Translations under genes and position numbers: made by a program
Notes under the pieces: model-generated
The model's database searches: none
What the model was told of the DNA's origin: nothing
What the model saw: only the letters and a program-made list of their open reading frames with translations
NCBI GenBank assembly: GCA_030248135.1
Contig: JASANC010002281.1
Location: forward strand, 1-64,000
DNA: 64,000 nucleotides
Direction of reading: 5' to 3'
Source of the DNA: Theristus sp. LFF4_11
Taxonomy: Eukaryota; Nematoda; Chromadorea; Monhysterida; Xyalidae
Part shown: positions 1-10,921 of the stretch, one piece after another
Layout: every line of letters starts with the position of its first letter
How positions within the stretch are numbered: the stretch's first letter is position 1

Positions 1-222
1 GAAATCCGCAAATGTCAAAGTTTCATTTGTCTACAATACAAAGTACGAGGGTTGCCATGTGCAACCGAAATCATAAATAAACGGCGCAAAAATATGGCTC
101 TTATGTACTTGTATCCGTGTGTACCACATTAGAGACTTGAAAAGCGTTGTCGAGCCAAGTCTTTCACTGCTTACACAAGGCCATATTCCTCCTTTTATAT
201 GCGTCTCCCGCATTTTTAGATA
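1..222 (+). mobile_element. Partial copy of the T1 inverted-repeat element
   Basis: The stretch ending in 'gcatttttagataat' matches, in the same orientation, the right terminal repeat of the element at 19187-20450 and, inverted, 59923-60080. The inner part (about 50-80) contains the same 'gtgcaaccgaaat...ataaataaacgg' junction that is the insertion point of another element in the 19-kb copy, so this copy is an empty site. Only the right end is present; the rest lies before the window. No coding content recognised. Confidence 0.75.
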
Positions 223-1045
223 ATATCAAAATGAGCATAGTGGAATGAGGCGCGTCTGGCGGCTGTCACTGCGGTTCAATGAAAATAAAACGAACTCGCT
301 AAACCGTGCCAGTCTGATTGTGCACAAGCCAGCTTGATGGTTCGTTCGTGCAACTACAACCAGCAACAACGCATGCCACGAAGCAGTTTAACTGCAGATG
401 GAAATCACTTTTTTTCGCTGTTGTACGTTGTTTGGTGTTGACACGCCGCGAAATTTTCGCATGTTTATATCACGTCTTTCTAATTCGGTGTAGCTCAACA
501 ACGAAGAGTAAACAGCGGAAACGCGGGAGCGAGCGTCGTAAAATGTCAGTAACTTCACACACGCGATTGAAAAAATGGGCTTTTTGTTTCAGTTGTATTT
601 CACTCGGAATATTCTTAGTTGAACCAAATTTATTGCATGAACACAGTTTTCTGTTTTCCAGAGTAAATTTGAAGTGCATAAAAGGTAACAATAAATATCG
701 ACATCGTTTTATGGCACATTTCCTGTCAGCGTATTCACATTTTTTGTTCAACAGATGCAAAAACTACGTCAAAAAATGCAGAAATTTTATGTTTCGTTAG
801 CAAACAAAAACGCGATTTCATGGAAAGTGGCACAACAAAAGAACACAATAATGAATAAACCAGTGTCGCATGGGCATGACGCAGTATGCCATTGAATTAT
901 GTATTTTTTCGTCTTTCTGCGGTTTTTTCATCAGTAATAAAAATGTTTGTAAAGTGCCCGCAGCAAAGCAATCACTGTTCGCTTATATGCATTGAGGTGT
1001 TGCCGAATGTTGTCGTTTTGGAAGCAAAAAACTACAAAGTTAAAA
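223..1045. other. Intergenic, no gene recognised
   Basis: Open frames here (for example 318-800) have no recognisable domain, no convincing splice structure and low-complexity AT-rich composition. The stretch precedes the signal-peptide exon of the Cys-loop subunit and presumably holds its promoter, but no specific element could be identified. Confidence 0.5.
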
Positions 1046-4000
1046 ATGCATGTGCGAATTTTCACAGCCGTTTGGCCGCTCTTGTCAGCAGCTGCCTGGA
1101 TCAGAGGCTCGGAAGCGGAAAGTTTGTCGAATCTGGATCTGGTTGACTTTCGGATGTTTTTTTATGGTGTTTCGAATGAACTTTGCGCAAAATTGCAGAT
1201 GGTCGAGTGTTGCTTGGCCAGCATAACAGCACGCTGTACAAACTGTACGACGACTGTATCGGGCCAACGTCCACTTATAATCGGCACATTCGTCCGACCG
1301 TGAATGCGGATCGGCCGATTCTGCTCGAGACGGAAATGTTCATCCATGGACTGCTTGTTGTGGTCGGTTGAAGTTTGACGGGGCTTTTTTGGATTGCTGG
1401 TTTCTGCCACAGTTCCATAATCCTAAAATTTGATTGAAACTCTTCCAGCAAGCAAAGTCGAACGTCATCCGGGTGTCCGGCATGATTGAAGTGGTGCGAG
1501 TTTTTTGTTTTGTAGGTTTTTTGTTAGTTTATGTTTTTGTTTTGGTCCAGAGACTCAATGCGCGCGTAGATAGGTAAACAGTTTCATGCATGAAGCGGCA
1601 ATTTAAAATTGGCAAAGTGATCCGAGACCCCTGAATAGGTCCGAGTCACTTAGGCGATTTTTAAGGGCCACATAAAGATTGAGACTAGTTTTCTTTCTAT
1701 GTCTGCACACGCATTCATCGCAGAATTGAAAAAAATTGATAATATATTGACGAAATTGCAAGTATTGGCACGACGAACTGCTGACGTGGCAACCGCAGTC
1801 GTACGATGGCATCGAGAAGCTGTATCTTCCGGCCGATAAAATCTGGATTCCTAGTATTACACCGTTTGACAGGTGAGTTTTACAAAACAAAAGAGCTGCA
1901 GGTGTAGATATTGTATGTACTGTATGTTGTACTGCATGTAGACACTATGCTGTACTGTACCGAATTCCCGTCAAATACAAAAAAGACCTGGATTAAAATT
2001 TCCGTTCAAGAAAAAATGCTGAAATTTCCACACAAGACAAACAAGTTGGATTGGATTTGAATTCCCCGGCAAAACAGAAAAGGAACTAAGTTAGATGGAA
2101 TTTTTGAGGAACGCAAAAAGAGCTGTATTGCAATTTCCAATCCAAAAAAAGCCTTTACACCACTGTAACACAACGTCTTATGCAGCAGCGATACAACAGA
2201 ACCGTTTCCGGCGACTGGTTACGCCGACGTTGAACATACCGGTCATATCGAGTACCGTATCCCATTCGTGTTCAACAATCTCTGCTCGATCAACGTTCGC
2301 TATTTTCCGTGGGATCGCCAAGAATGCGACATGCGGTTAGCCCTCTTGATCGGATGTATTTTACGTCGGGTAGCGCGGAATGATCCGTTTTTCAGTCAGT
2401 TCAACAATGTTTCTGATACTCTCAGATGGAAAACAACTTTCAAAGATTCAGCAAAATCTAGCCCATTCTCAGGGCTGACCGTTTTTTTTTGTTTCTCTTT
2501 TTCGATTCGGCACCTGGAGTCGCTACGATTCGGCGAATGTTCGTTTCGCCAAGTCGCGCGGCGTCGAGGTGGACGAAGTTTTTATCGACCAAGAATGGCT
2601 GCTGAAATCCGCCGAATGTCGAGTGAACGAGCTGCCGATTCCCGACCATCCGGAAGAAGGAAACTTTACGTTTTTAAAGTACGTTTGATTGTTGTCCGCT
2701 TGATCGTAGCGTGTGATGCAACGCAACGATGGCGTCATCTGAAGGAGCCAAGCCAAAATCTGAAGGTCACCCTCGTGGCCTGGTGGTAGTGCGTTACTCT
2801 TGTCTGTGCGCTCGGGGGATCGAGGGGTGTATAGGCACTTAATGATGGAAAACTCGATGACTCAGTGACGTTCTTGCATGCTTTTCTATATTAGCCCTGG
2901 CCATAAACCCTGGCCATCGCCTGAAATCCCAACAACAACACAGTTTTTGCATCGATTAATGAGTTGAACCTTTTGTCATCTCAAGCTGCCCAGCTCTCAG
3001 TTTGACGAATTTTAGCGATTGAGAATATTGATCTTCCATTATTGTAGCTGTTCAATAGAAATCCACCGAAGACCAGACCTGTACGTCTACACCACAATTA
3101 TACCAAGCGCCGTGGTCGCAATTTTCGGCTTCTTTCTTCCGTCGGACAACAAGGGAAAACGAAAGGTTCGTCAGATTTCGTTTACAAAAACCAAACTGTA
3201 GTGATTCCACTTTTTTATTTTATGCGTTTCGGTTTCTGACGTCTCGTTAATTGTTAAATCAGGAGAAAGCGCGTATTGGCATGTCCGCGTTTCTCGCGTT
3301 GCTGATGCTACAGCTGCGAATCATGTACGACTTGCCGCACTCGAACCACGGCGTTCCCGTTTTGAGTACGTGTTGTTGTTGAGGATTTCAGGTGATGTTT
3401 TTAGCCAGGGCTAACCCAGAACAGAGTGCCCATAGAGTTTCCTCTGTCATCAAGTGCCTATACACCCCTCGGCGGGGCTCGATCCCCCGAACGCACAGAC
3501 AGTAGTCTGACGCGCTACCACCAGCCCTAGTAGTAGAGTGACTAGTAGACCGCTTAGTCTTGCAGCGAACATTCAAAAAATGTGCTCCTCTCAATTGCAG
3601 GTGTCTATCTGCTGTCGCTGATGATGCTCATCACGGTTGGCATGATGCTTGGTCAGTTGATCGTGGCGCTTCAGCAGGCGCCCAGACGCAAACTGTGGCC
3701 CGGCGCTCGCTGGCTGTTCGTCACCATTCTTGCGCCTCTTTGTCCGCTACTGTACCAACCGCACGTCGACTCGCAAACGGTAGACACGTTTGAAATAATA
3801 TTTTGAAACATGAAAAATCGGACTGCTAGCCTCATGAGTGACAGCAATGACTTCGGATCCACTGAAGCGAAGCGCACACTAAAGCGGCATTCATGAAGCA
3901 GTAGTTAGTGACGCATAACTGTGTTACACAGCTGCGCGTCACCAAATACGGCTTCATGAATGCCGCTTTACGTAGTTTTCAGACCACCATGTCGAGCTTT

Positions 4001-4354
4001 CTCTGTTTCCTGCGCAAGAAGTGGGCGGCCGAGGCGAAACTCGCGGCAGGCGCGCCTCGATATAAAACGATCGTTTCAATCGGCAACAATGGTCGGCCGA
4101 ATCCGCCAAACAAATCAACAACTCCAGAGTCGCCGAATCAGCAGCAGTTGTCACGAGTTGTCGAGAAAATACTGAACGTCTTTGATAAATGGCATCTGCT
4201 CGTTGAACATATCAAGGCGCAGGGGTTGCAGGAGACGGACAAAGCAGAGTGGGAGTTGTTTTGCAGCGTTCTGGAGCGCACGTTTCTGGTGACGTTTGTT
4301 GTGGTGTTGCTGGCATTCACTGCGCTGTTGTTCACGCACAAGCAGTGGTACTGA
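1046..4354 (+). CDS. Nicotinic-type Cys-loop receptor subunit (non-alpha)
   Basis: Pentameric ligand-gated channel subunit at the plasma membrane, about 496 aa. Proposed exons: 1046-1121, 1199-1362, 1449-1493, 1763-1872, 2186-2335, 2505-2678, 3048-3165, 3263-3365, 3601-3779, 3983-4354; the phases close. Exon 1 encodes a signal peptide (MHVRIFTAVWPLLSAAAW). Exon 2 has the N-terminal YNRHIRP and VNADRPILLETEMFIHGL block. DELLTWQPQSYDG and KIWIPSITPFD are loops D and A. The Cys-loop is C-SINVRYFPWDRQE-C, exactly 13 residues apart, followed by FGTWSRYDS (loop B Trp). TM1 starts at HRRPDLYV, TM2 is EKARIGMSAFLALLMLQL, TM3 YLLSLMMLITVGMMLG, then a cytoplasmic loop, and TM4 near FLVTFVVVLLAFTALLF. 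Loop C has no adjacent Cys pair, so it is not an alpha subunit. Oddities: Arg at TM2 2' and 17', and the intron before 2505 ends without AG. The exon 1/2 and exon 2/3 borders are the least sure. Confidence 0.9.
1549..1705. repeat. Dispersed repeat, copy 1 (intron of Cys-loop gene)
   Basis: This segment ('gagactcaatgcgcgc', 'taggtaaacagttt', 'ttggcaaagtgatccg', 'gattgagactagtt') reappears in the same order at 18461-18620 in an intron of the zinc-finger gene. The copies differ by scattered substitutions and small indels. No terminal repeats or coding capacity were seen; probably an old interspersed element. Confidence 0.7.
2336..2504 (+). other. Intron with non-canonical 3' end in Cys-loop gene
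   Basis: The preceding exon ends ...GAC ATG CG followed by GTTAG. The next coding block must begin A TTC GGC ACC TGG to rebuild the conserved C-x-M-R-F-G-T-W motif. Immediately upstream of that A is a strong pyrimidine tract ending TTTTTCG, and no AG occurs between 2473 and the exon that would keep the frame. A one-base loss (CAG to CG) would explain it. Confidence 0.6.
2771..2942 (+). mobile_element. tRNA-derived SINE, family S2, copy 1
   Basis: The head 'cctcgtggcctggtggtagt' resembles a tRNA 5' half with an A-box (TGGCCTGGTGG), and the tail is (CAA)n. It shares head, body ('gtgtataggcacttaatga', 'ggccat..cgcctgaaatccc') and tail with copies at 3371-3525 (inverted) and 38698-38893. The B-box region is degenerate here. 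It lies in the intron between exons 6 and 7 of the Cys-loop gene. Confidence 0.8.
3371..3525 (-). mobile_element. tRNA-derived SINE, family S2, copy 2
   Basis: Reverse-orientation copy. It begins with TGTTGTTGTTG (the CAA tail on the minus strand) only 5 bp after the exon 8 donor at 3366, and ends with the complement of the tRNA-like head. On the minus strand the B-box-like GGGGATCGAGCCCC stem is intact. Most of the short intron 3366-3600 is this SINE. Confidence 0.82.
3880..3970. mobile_element. Short hairpin MITE, family H, copy 1
   Basis: An almost perfect palindrome: 'taaagcggcattcatgaagc' at the left is complemented by 'gcttcatgaatgccgcttta' at the right, and the interior ('tagtgacgc...gcgtcac') is also partly paired. 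Related copies at 7059-7152 and 49088-49190. TA occurs at the borders. It sits in the last intron of the Cys-loop gene, ending 12 bp before the exon 10 acceptor. Confidence 0.85.
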
Positions 4355-4488
4355 TTTTAAAAGATAAACAATGATAGCGCTGATGATTGTTTATAGTGCA
4401 CGTTTAAAGTAGGAAAGTATTCCACAGAACACACGAAATAGAAGAACTGCAATATCCTAAGCTTCTGACTGTGTCGCTTGTTTGTCAA

Positions 4489-5938
4489 TCAGCTCGACTG
4501 AAGCAGCAAGGTCAGATAGGTGGCGATGAATGAAACGATCTGAAAGTAATCTTCTGTAATACTCTTACTCTCCTCACTGTCTAATAAAAAACCAGTTTTG
4601 AAAAGTTATGGTATATAACTTCAAGAACGCCACAATCAACCTACCGTCACCAGCATCGCTTTGGTGATGGTGAAGTGTCCGAAAACAGAGATTCCCCATT
4701 TGCGTCCGCTCAGTTTGTCGCACAGACCAGAAGCGACGGCATCAATCTAAAGTTTTGAAACATACGTGGGCCCCAGAAATTGTTGACAGAATAATAAAAT
4801 AATATCCACAACCTTTTCGTCATGCATGCGCCAGATCGACAAGTCTTGCTGAATGACACGCTGAGCGTCATGCACCTTCAATGAAAGCAATCATGTGATA
4901 CAGTACCATCTCTCCATTAGGTTAAGGAACACTCCGGTTTTAAAAGATCCAGGCTCTTCCACTCACCTCTTCTGACAACCTCGCCGCCATCCACGCGGTG
5001 ATCGTCAGCGGTACAATTGTGATCACCAGCAAAACCAGAGCGAACAAAGTGACACCGACGCCACGTGCACCAGCTGTGACTTCGTCAATGCGCAGAAACG
5101 AGAACATGTACGCAGTGACCAGCCCCGTATAAACAGCCAACACCGAGGTCGCTGCACCGCCCAGCAACCAGTCGAGCGCGTCCACCAAGTTGCACAGTGC
5201 GGCGTGATGGTCGCAGAACGCGTGCAACACCATGAGCATGTCGTTCGGTCGACTGACGGTGCGCAGCCAGTCGCGTTTGTCTTCGAGTGAACGATTGAGC
5301 GACGTTGCGTACAGTTGCACGGCGTAGATCAACGAATTCATGACAGCGACCGGCGCGAATGTGACGAAGAACCAGACGAAGAACGAAACCGCTTGCAAGT
5401 ACAGGAAAAGCGTGTTTGGCAGACCGATCGACAGCATCGTGCCCACTGTGGCGGCCGCCATCATAGCGGGCAGGATTATGAGAACGGCGATGAGGCCGAT
5501 CTGCGCTGCGTACAATTTCATGACGTCGCATTTTGAAAACCGAATCGATTTCAAGATTTCCACGTTTCTCACGAGAAACTGTTCCATGCGACCGCCGATC
5601 GCGAACCAGCGCATGAGAACAACCAGTGAAACAATGGACTGAAAGACGAACACGAAGTTCGACAGAATGATTATGTTTGAACTGTTGATGAGAAACCCGT
5701 CGAACAAGCCTTGTACGAGCTGATCAAACACTGGGGCCAAGGCTTTGCGGATGATAAACACTGAGACGCCCACGGTGCAAATGAACAGAATGAAACGGAG
5801 CAGATCGATGAAACGGCAGCAACGACGGCTGTTCAGTCGAAGCGGCTCATCAAACCAGATGCACGCAAACGTGAAGAATGCTATCGTTGGTTTCAGTGAG
5901 GCGTACAGTGCCAGAGACTTAATTGACTTCGAGTCCAT
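4489..5938 (-). CDS. Gustatory-receptor-like 7TM protein A
   Basis: Member of the insect Gr/invertebrate GRL superfamily (7tm_7): integral membrane chemoreceptors with inverted topology, often cation channels. Exons 5938-4967, 4875-4813, 4746-4645, 4539-4489, all junctions phase 0, 395 aa. About seven hydrophobic segments are visible. The last exon encodes IVSFIATYLTLLLQSS, matching the diagnostic TYLxxLLQ end of TM7, and exon 3 ends near KWGISVFGHFTITKAMLV, the usual preceding block. The start MDSKSIKSLALY is chosen because both paralogs begin at the aligned position. First of three tandem copies on this strand. The central segment (about 5100-5390) is nearly identical at DNA level to the paralogs while the flanking TM regions are much more divergent. 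The ligand is unknown. Confidence 0.88.
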
Positions 5939-6744
5939 GGTGGTCTGAAAAAATGGAAATCGATCAAAAAATGTACCTGAGAACCTGAAGAAAACCAGTC
6001 CCTTGCATAATTGGACCCTATCTTGGTTTAGCGGGACACGGCATGTCCCACCCAGTATGTTGTTTTACGTCGCTGTGACCGATTGATATAAAGAAATGAT
6101 CATTGGATAGCTTTCGGTTTAGTTTTCTGCTGAATAAACGTAAATAAAGAGATGAAAGGGTGATGTTCTAAGCGCAGTTTGGTTCTCGCCGTTTCACTAA
6201 AACGTTGTGTGGACTCTGGGCATCCGGTTTCAATATGGGTGCATTTGTGAAAGCTTGACTTTAGTTTGCCCCGTTTTTTTGAAAATTGGTGTCTTTTTAC
6301 TCGGTCGTGTCCGCTTCCAGAAAGTATTCGGACTTTTTAATGGCATTGGTTTTATCAACACGTATTTTGTGTGAACCGATTTTTTGTGGTGAGTATGAGA
6401 CACCATCGGAGCCTATCTACGGTATGTACATAGTTACAGTAATACATGTAACGGCACATGGGCGTGCATCTCTCACTGGGAACGATTGCTTTTATCGGTA
6501 AAATCAGTTCTTAACAGTGGTCCAGAAAGTGCTTGATATGATCGTTGTTGTTGCTTGAAGGCACGCATTCACTATGCTGTGTTGTTTATGCACTCACAGA
6601 CTAGCATCGATAAGGACAACAATGAAGTTACAGTATGGTACATGTGAACAATGTATTAAAACAAAAAATGATGATTGAACAAAAAACTGAAAGCCACAGC
6701 TATCCGGCATGCAGTATCATTTGTTGTAAGCTACATCGGTTTGT
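5939..6744. other. Intergenic between chemoreceptor genes
   Basis: About 0.8 kb between the start of receptor A and the stop of receptor B. No exon, RNA gene or clear repeat was found; a short open frame at 6286-6501 has no recognisable features. It should contain the promoter of gene A (minus strand). Confidence 0.5.
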
Positions 6745-8351
6745 TCAGCTGGATTGAAGCAGCAACGTCAGATAGGTGACGATAAAAGAAACAATCTGAA
6801 ATGAATCGGTCCGCTACTGTTTCCGGCGCGTTTTTATGTCTCACAGTGTCCAATTAGACGTGACAAAACTTTTGCAGTGTCGCAAACAGCAATGAAACTG
6901 CTCGTAAAAACGGCGAACCAACCGTCAAAAGCATCTGTTTGGTGACAATGAGGTGTCCCAAAACGGAGATGCCCCATGTGCGCCCACTCAGTTTGCAACA
7001 GTAGCCGAATGCGAGAATCTCGATCTGCACCTTTGAATCTTTGAAACATGCTCAAAGTTAAAGGGCATTCATGAAGTAGTATTTAGTGACCGCGCAGCTA
7101 TGTTTTAACACAGCTACGCGTCACTAAATACTGCTTCATGAATGCGCCTTTAAGAAAATGTTGAAACAAACGAGAATGACTTGTAGTAACCTTTTCGTCG
7201 TGCATGCGCCAGATCGACAAGTCTTGCTGAATGACACGCTGAGCGTCGTGGACCTTCGAATCAAACAGTTACCATTGTATATGTGATACCATCTTTGTAT
7301 CACCTACATTGGTTGATGACCGGACAATGTTTGCATTTCCTAGCTCAAAGAATCAGGCTCTTCAACAGTTGAATCCACGTACCTCCTCCGACAACCTCGC
7401 CGCAATCCACGCGGTGATCATCAGCGGTACAATTGTGATCACCAGCAATACCAGAGCGTACAAATGGTGAACTCCACCACCAGATGTGCCTTCTTCAGTG
7501 CGCAGAAACGAGAACATGTACGCAGTGACCAGCCCCGTATAAACAGCCAACACCGACGTCGCTGCACCGCCCAGCAACCAGTCGAGCGCGTCCACCAAGT
7601 TGCACAGTGCGGCGTGTTTGTCGCAGAACGCGTGCAACACCATGAGCATGTCGTTCGGTCGACTGACGGTGCGCAGCCAGTCGCGTTTGTCTTCGAGTGA
7701 ACGATTGAGCGACGTTGCGTACAGTTGCACGGCGTAGATCAACGAATTCATGACAGCGACCGGAGCGAGTGTGACGAAGAACCAGACGAAGAACGAAGCC
7801 GCTTGCAAATACACCCGAAGCGGGATCGGCTGGTGCTTCGACAGCGTAACTGCCACGAATGCGACGGAGATCATAGCGGGCAGGATCATAACAACGACAA
7901 TAAGCCCGATCTGCACGGCGTACAACTTTTGGACGTCGGATTTTGAAAATCGAATCGATTTTACGATTTCGACGTTTTTCACGAGAAACTGTTCCATGCG
8001 GCCGCCGATGGCAAACCATCGCATGAGCACAATCGACGAAACAGTGGATTGAAAGAGAAACACGAAATTCGTCAGATTTATCATGTTATCTCGGTTGATC
8101 GCAAATGTATCGATCATTGCTTTCACGCGCTGTTTGATCACGGGTGCCAGGGATTGGCCAATGAGAAGCACTGCGACGCTGGCGACGGAAATAAACAGAG
8201 TGAAACGTATCAGATCGATAAAACGGTTGGAGCGAGAATTGCTCAATCGAATCGGCTTATCAAACCAGATGCACGCGATGCTGAAGAATGTGACCATTGG
8301 TTTCAGCGTTGTGTAGAGCGGCAGAGACTCTGTCGACTGTTCCAGATCCAT
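6745..8351 (-). CDS. Gustatory-receptor-like 7TM protein B
   Basis: Paralog of A and C, with the same four-exon, all-phase-0 structure: 8351-7383, 7253-7191, 7024-6923, 6795-6745, 394 aa. The C-terminus is IVSFIVTYLTLLLQSS. Start MDLEQSTESLPLY aligns with the other two. An in-frame upstream ATG at 8525 would add 58 residues of uncharged-to-basic sequence with no counterpart in the paralogs, so it was not used. The second exon encodes VHDAQRVIQQDLSIWRMHDE, essentially invariant in the cluster. Residues WFFVTLAPVAVMNSLIYAV to about TAYMFSFLR are almost identical to A, both in protein and DNA. Intron 2 contains a hairpin MITE. Confidence 0.88.
7059..7152. mobile_element. Short hairpin MITE, family H, copy 2
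   Basis: Palindrome with left arm 'taaagggcattcatgaagta' and right arm 'tgcttcatgaatgcgccttt', clearly the same family as 3880-3970, including the inner 'tttagtgac' and 'gtcactaaa' pair. It lies within intron 2 of chemoreceptor B. Confidence 0.85.
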
Positions 8352-9122
8352 GGTTTTTGGAAACTCTGTAAATTGATGAATAAACAACTGAAATCCGCAA
8401 AAATGCTCGTTCCTTTTTATAAAGTCCAGCGCGTACACGCGTGGTCGATGCAACCAAAAACGCCTCTTTTCCTGTTCTAACGCAGTTTCAACGTTAGCTT
8501 TCCATGTTTTTTTACATTCAGGCATTCCTGTTCCTCCTTTTTTGAGTACGAATTGCTTTGCGTTTTCTGTTTCTCACGTTAGTTTAAAACACGATACCGC
8601 ACACCCCAATATTGTCCAGAAATGTCAAGGGATTAAAGACGTGCAGCTTGTCTCTGACCAATAACTGTAAAATTATTAAATGTAAACAGCAATGCCGATT
8701 GACAGACAAAAAATGTTATCGGATGACAGCTTGTTTGGATTAAAATAAAGTAAATTATGAGAATAAATTAATGTTTTACCATCAAGCGCATTTTGGTTTT
8801 TGCCGCCTCACTAAAAACTGTTTGAACGTGATGTTCTGGCATCAGGTTTCAGTATATTTGTTTGAACGTGTTTGTGTGAGATTCCTTTTGGATTTGATCG
8901 GTCATAAGCTCAGCCACAGCGTGTAAACTGCTGCAGTGCCCATTGGTAAATGGTTACTGCTGGGAGCTCGCAAAAGTACTTGGTCAATGTGACCAACTAC
9001 TAGGATAGTAGCAAGGTCGTAACAGCACTAGTTGGTTGTTGCTTCTACCGGTAGAAGCGAACGACTTCTGGCCTGCTTATGACCACTAGTTTTCCCTGTG
9101 CAAAGCAATGGAACTCAAGTCG
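8352..9122. other. Intergenic, upstream of chemoreceptor B
   Basis: Contains the presumed promoter and 5' UTR of gene B. No other gene or repeat family could be identified before the long inverted repeat begins near 9123. Confidence 0.45.
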
Positions 9123-10921
9123 CTCAGAATTAGGTAAAAGTGCATAGTGGCCAACGTGCATAGTGGCCATGAAAAATGCCTAGCTATAGTGTCCAAAACA
9201 TATGCCAAAGTGGCCACGACATATAGCAGAGTGGCCAATGCCTATGGACAAGTGTCCAATAGCTATAACATAGTGGCCAATAGACATGCATAGTGGCCAA
9301 TACAGGGTTTTAAATAATGCTGTTACAGGGTGATCCAGAAGTTATGATTTTTGAACTTTGTTGTTATTTCTGGCACATTCAAGTGACAAACTGTTGCTTG
9401 AATGTGTTGCAAATCATTTCATGTTTGTTTAATGAGTTTGTTCAGTTTTGTGATCAACAACAAAGGCAAATTGTGCAAAATACCGGTTCTACGTTGGCGA
9501 GTTTTGTATTATGTGATTCATACAATTGTAATTTTTGAATCAAGGGGGAGATCGATAACCGATGCAAGTTGCTGACAAGATGCGGTCAAACCAATGTGAC
9601 GTTTGACAGCAGCACTTATACAAGCAAATGCAAATGGTGAACTAAAGCACACAAATAGATACCGAAGACAAATGATATGTGTTGTTTATACCCGTTTGTC
9701 CCCGTTGGAAGACCGCATGCTGATCGCTGGGCTTGTTTCGACCATGACAGATTTGGAACCAGGTATCACTCGTCTTATTTGTGTGTCATCTTCGGGGTTT
9801 TCTTGCACATTGTTGTTTGAATTGATTTTTCGTGTTCAGTAATTTTCTGTCAAAAATTTAATGTTGTATGTATGTATTATTGTATGTTGTATGTTTCTGA
9901 CCGCGTCAGCTTTTGTTTACTGTCTGAATTGTGGTAAACCGCCATGGCATCGCAGTCGTCTGTTGTGCCGCATCACTGATCATTCGGTGTGGTGATCATG
10001 TGGTGATCACCGAGCATCATCGCCAATGGCATCGGCGGTCGCTCGAAACGACCCGTTGGGGGGGGGGGTTACTTACAAACAATTTCTAGGGGGGGGGGGT
10101 TTATTGAAAAATGGCAAAAATACCTTGCATGGCAGGCAAGAAAGTCGCACTTCTACTCTACATAGAAATTTCCTTTTATAACAGCCTTTTGTAATGAAAT
10201 TACCATTAACTCATCCATTTGGGACCTTTGGTAGCACAATTTCATCATTTTCACTGCAACCAGCCACTGAATTCGCTGGATGTGTTTCAAACAGGTTTCC
10301 AATAATCCCCCACCAATCCCCCATGGGGAATTATTTGTGGGGGTGATTATTCGGCAACTTGTCGTGGGGGTGGGGGTTTATTGGTGGGGGGGGGGATTAA
10401 TGGTGGGGGGGGGGGGTTAATGGGGGTAAAACGCATGTATCCAAAGATGAGTTGACCAGAATAAAAGGGTTGACCAACATAATGCATTTGCTTGTATAAA
10501 TGCAGCTGTCAAAGCCAAACGTGCGTGTGCGAATCACATAATACAAAACTCGCCAATATAGAACCGTTGAATTGCACAATTTGCATTTGTTGTTGATCCC
10601 AAAGCTGCTCAACAAACATGAAGTGATTTGCAACACATTCAAGCAACAGTTTGTCGCTTGAATGTGCCAGAAATAACAACAAAGTTCAAAAATCATAACT
10701 TCTGGATCACCCTGTAACAGCATTTTTTAAAACCCTGTATTGGCCACTATGCATGTTTATTGGCCACTATGTTATAGCTATTTGGACACTTGTCCATAGG
10801 CATTGGCCACTCTGCTATATGTCGTGGCCACTTTGGCATATGTTTTGGACACTATAACTAGCAAAAATGCAAATTTTCTCATGGCCACTATGCACGTTGG
10901 CCACTATGCACCTAATTCCAG
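9123..10921. mobile_element. Long inverted-repeat (foldback-like) element
   Basis: The left arm (about 9123-9645) is repeated in inverted orientation as the right arm (about 10440-10921) over roughly 500 bp, with scattered differences. The outermost about 200 bp of each arm is packed with subterminal copies of 'catagtggcca' or close variants ('agagtggccaa', 'aagtgtccaa', 'aaagtggccac'). The inner arm is unique sequence ('ctgttacagggtgatccag', 'cttgaatgtgttgcaaatca'). The core holds a G-rich element fragment. No transposase-like frame was found, so it is probably non-autonomous. It separates chemoreceptors B and C. Confidence 0.85.
10055..10435. mobile_element. Truncated G-rich element (family G), nested
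   Basis: Shares the internal sequence of the intact G elements at 15599-16056 and 19863-20289 ('aaaaataccttgcatggcag', 'gcctttggtagcacaatttc', 'cagccactgaattcgct') and the long G runs, but lacks both CCGTATTACCTCT termini. It lies inside the core of the long inverted-repeat element. Confidence 0.75.

Noticed and set aside
5085..5531. Long antisense-frame ORFs over the chemoreceptor genes (also 7495-8019, 13285-13812 and plus-strand shadows)
   Set aside because: They repeat in all three paralogs only because the underlying DNA is conserved; the primary frame carries the membrane segments and the TYLxxLLQ signature.
8352..8525. Upstream in-frame ATG extending chemoreceptor B by 58 residues
   Set aside because: The extension has no counterpart in paralogs A and C, which begin at the position aligned with the ATG at 8351.
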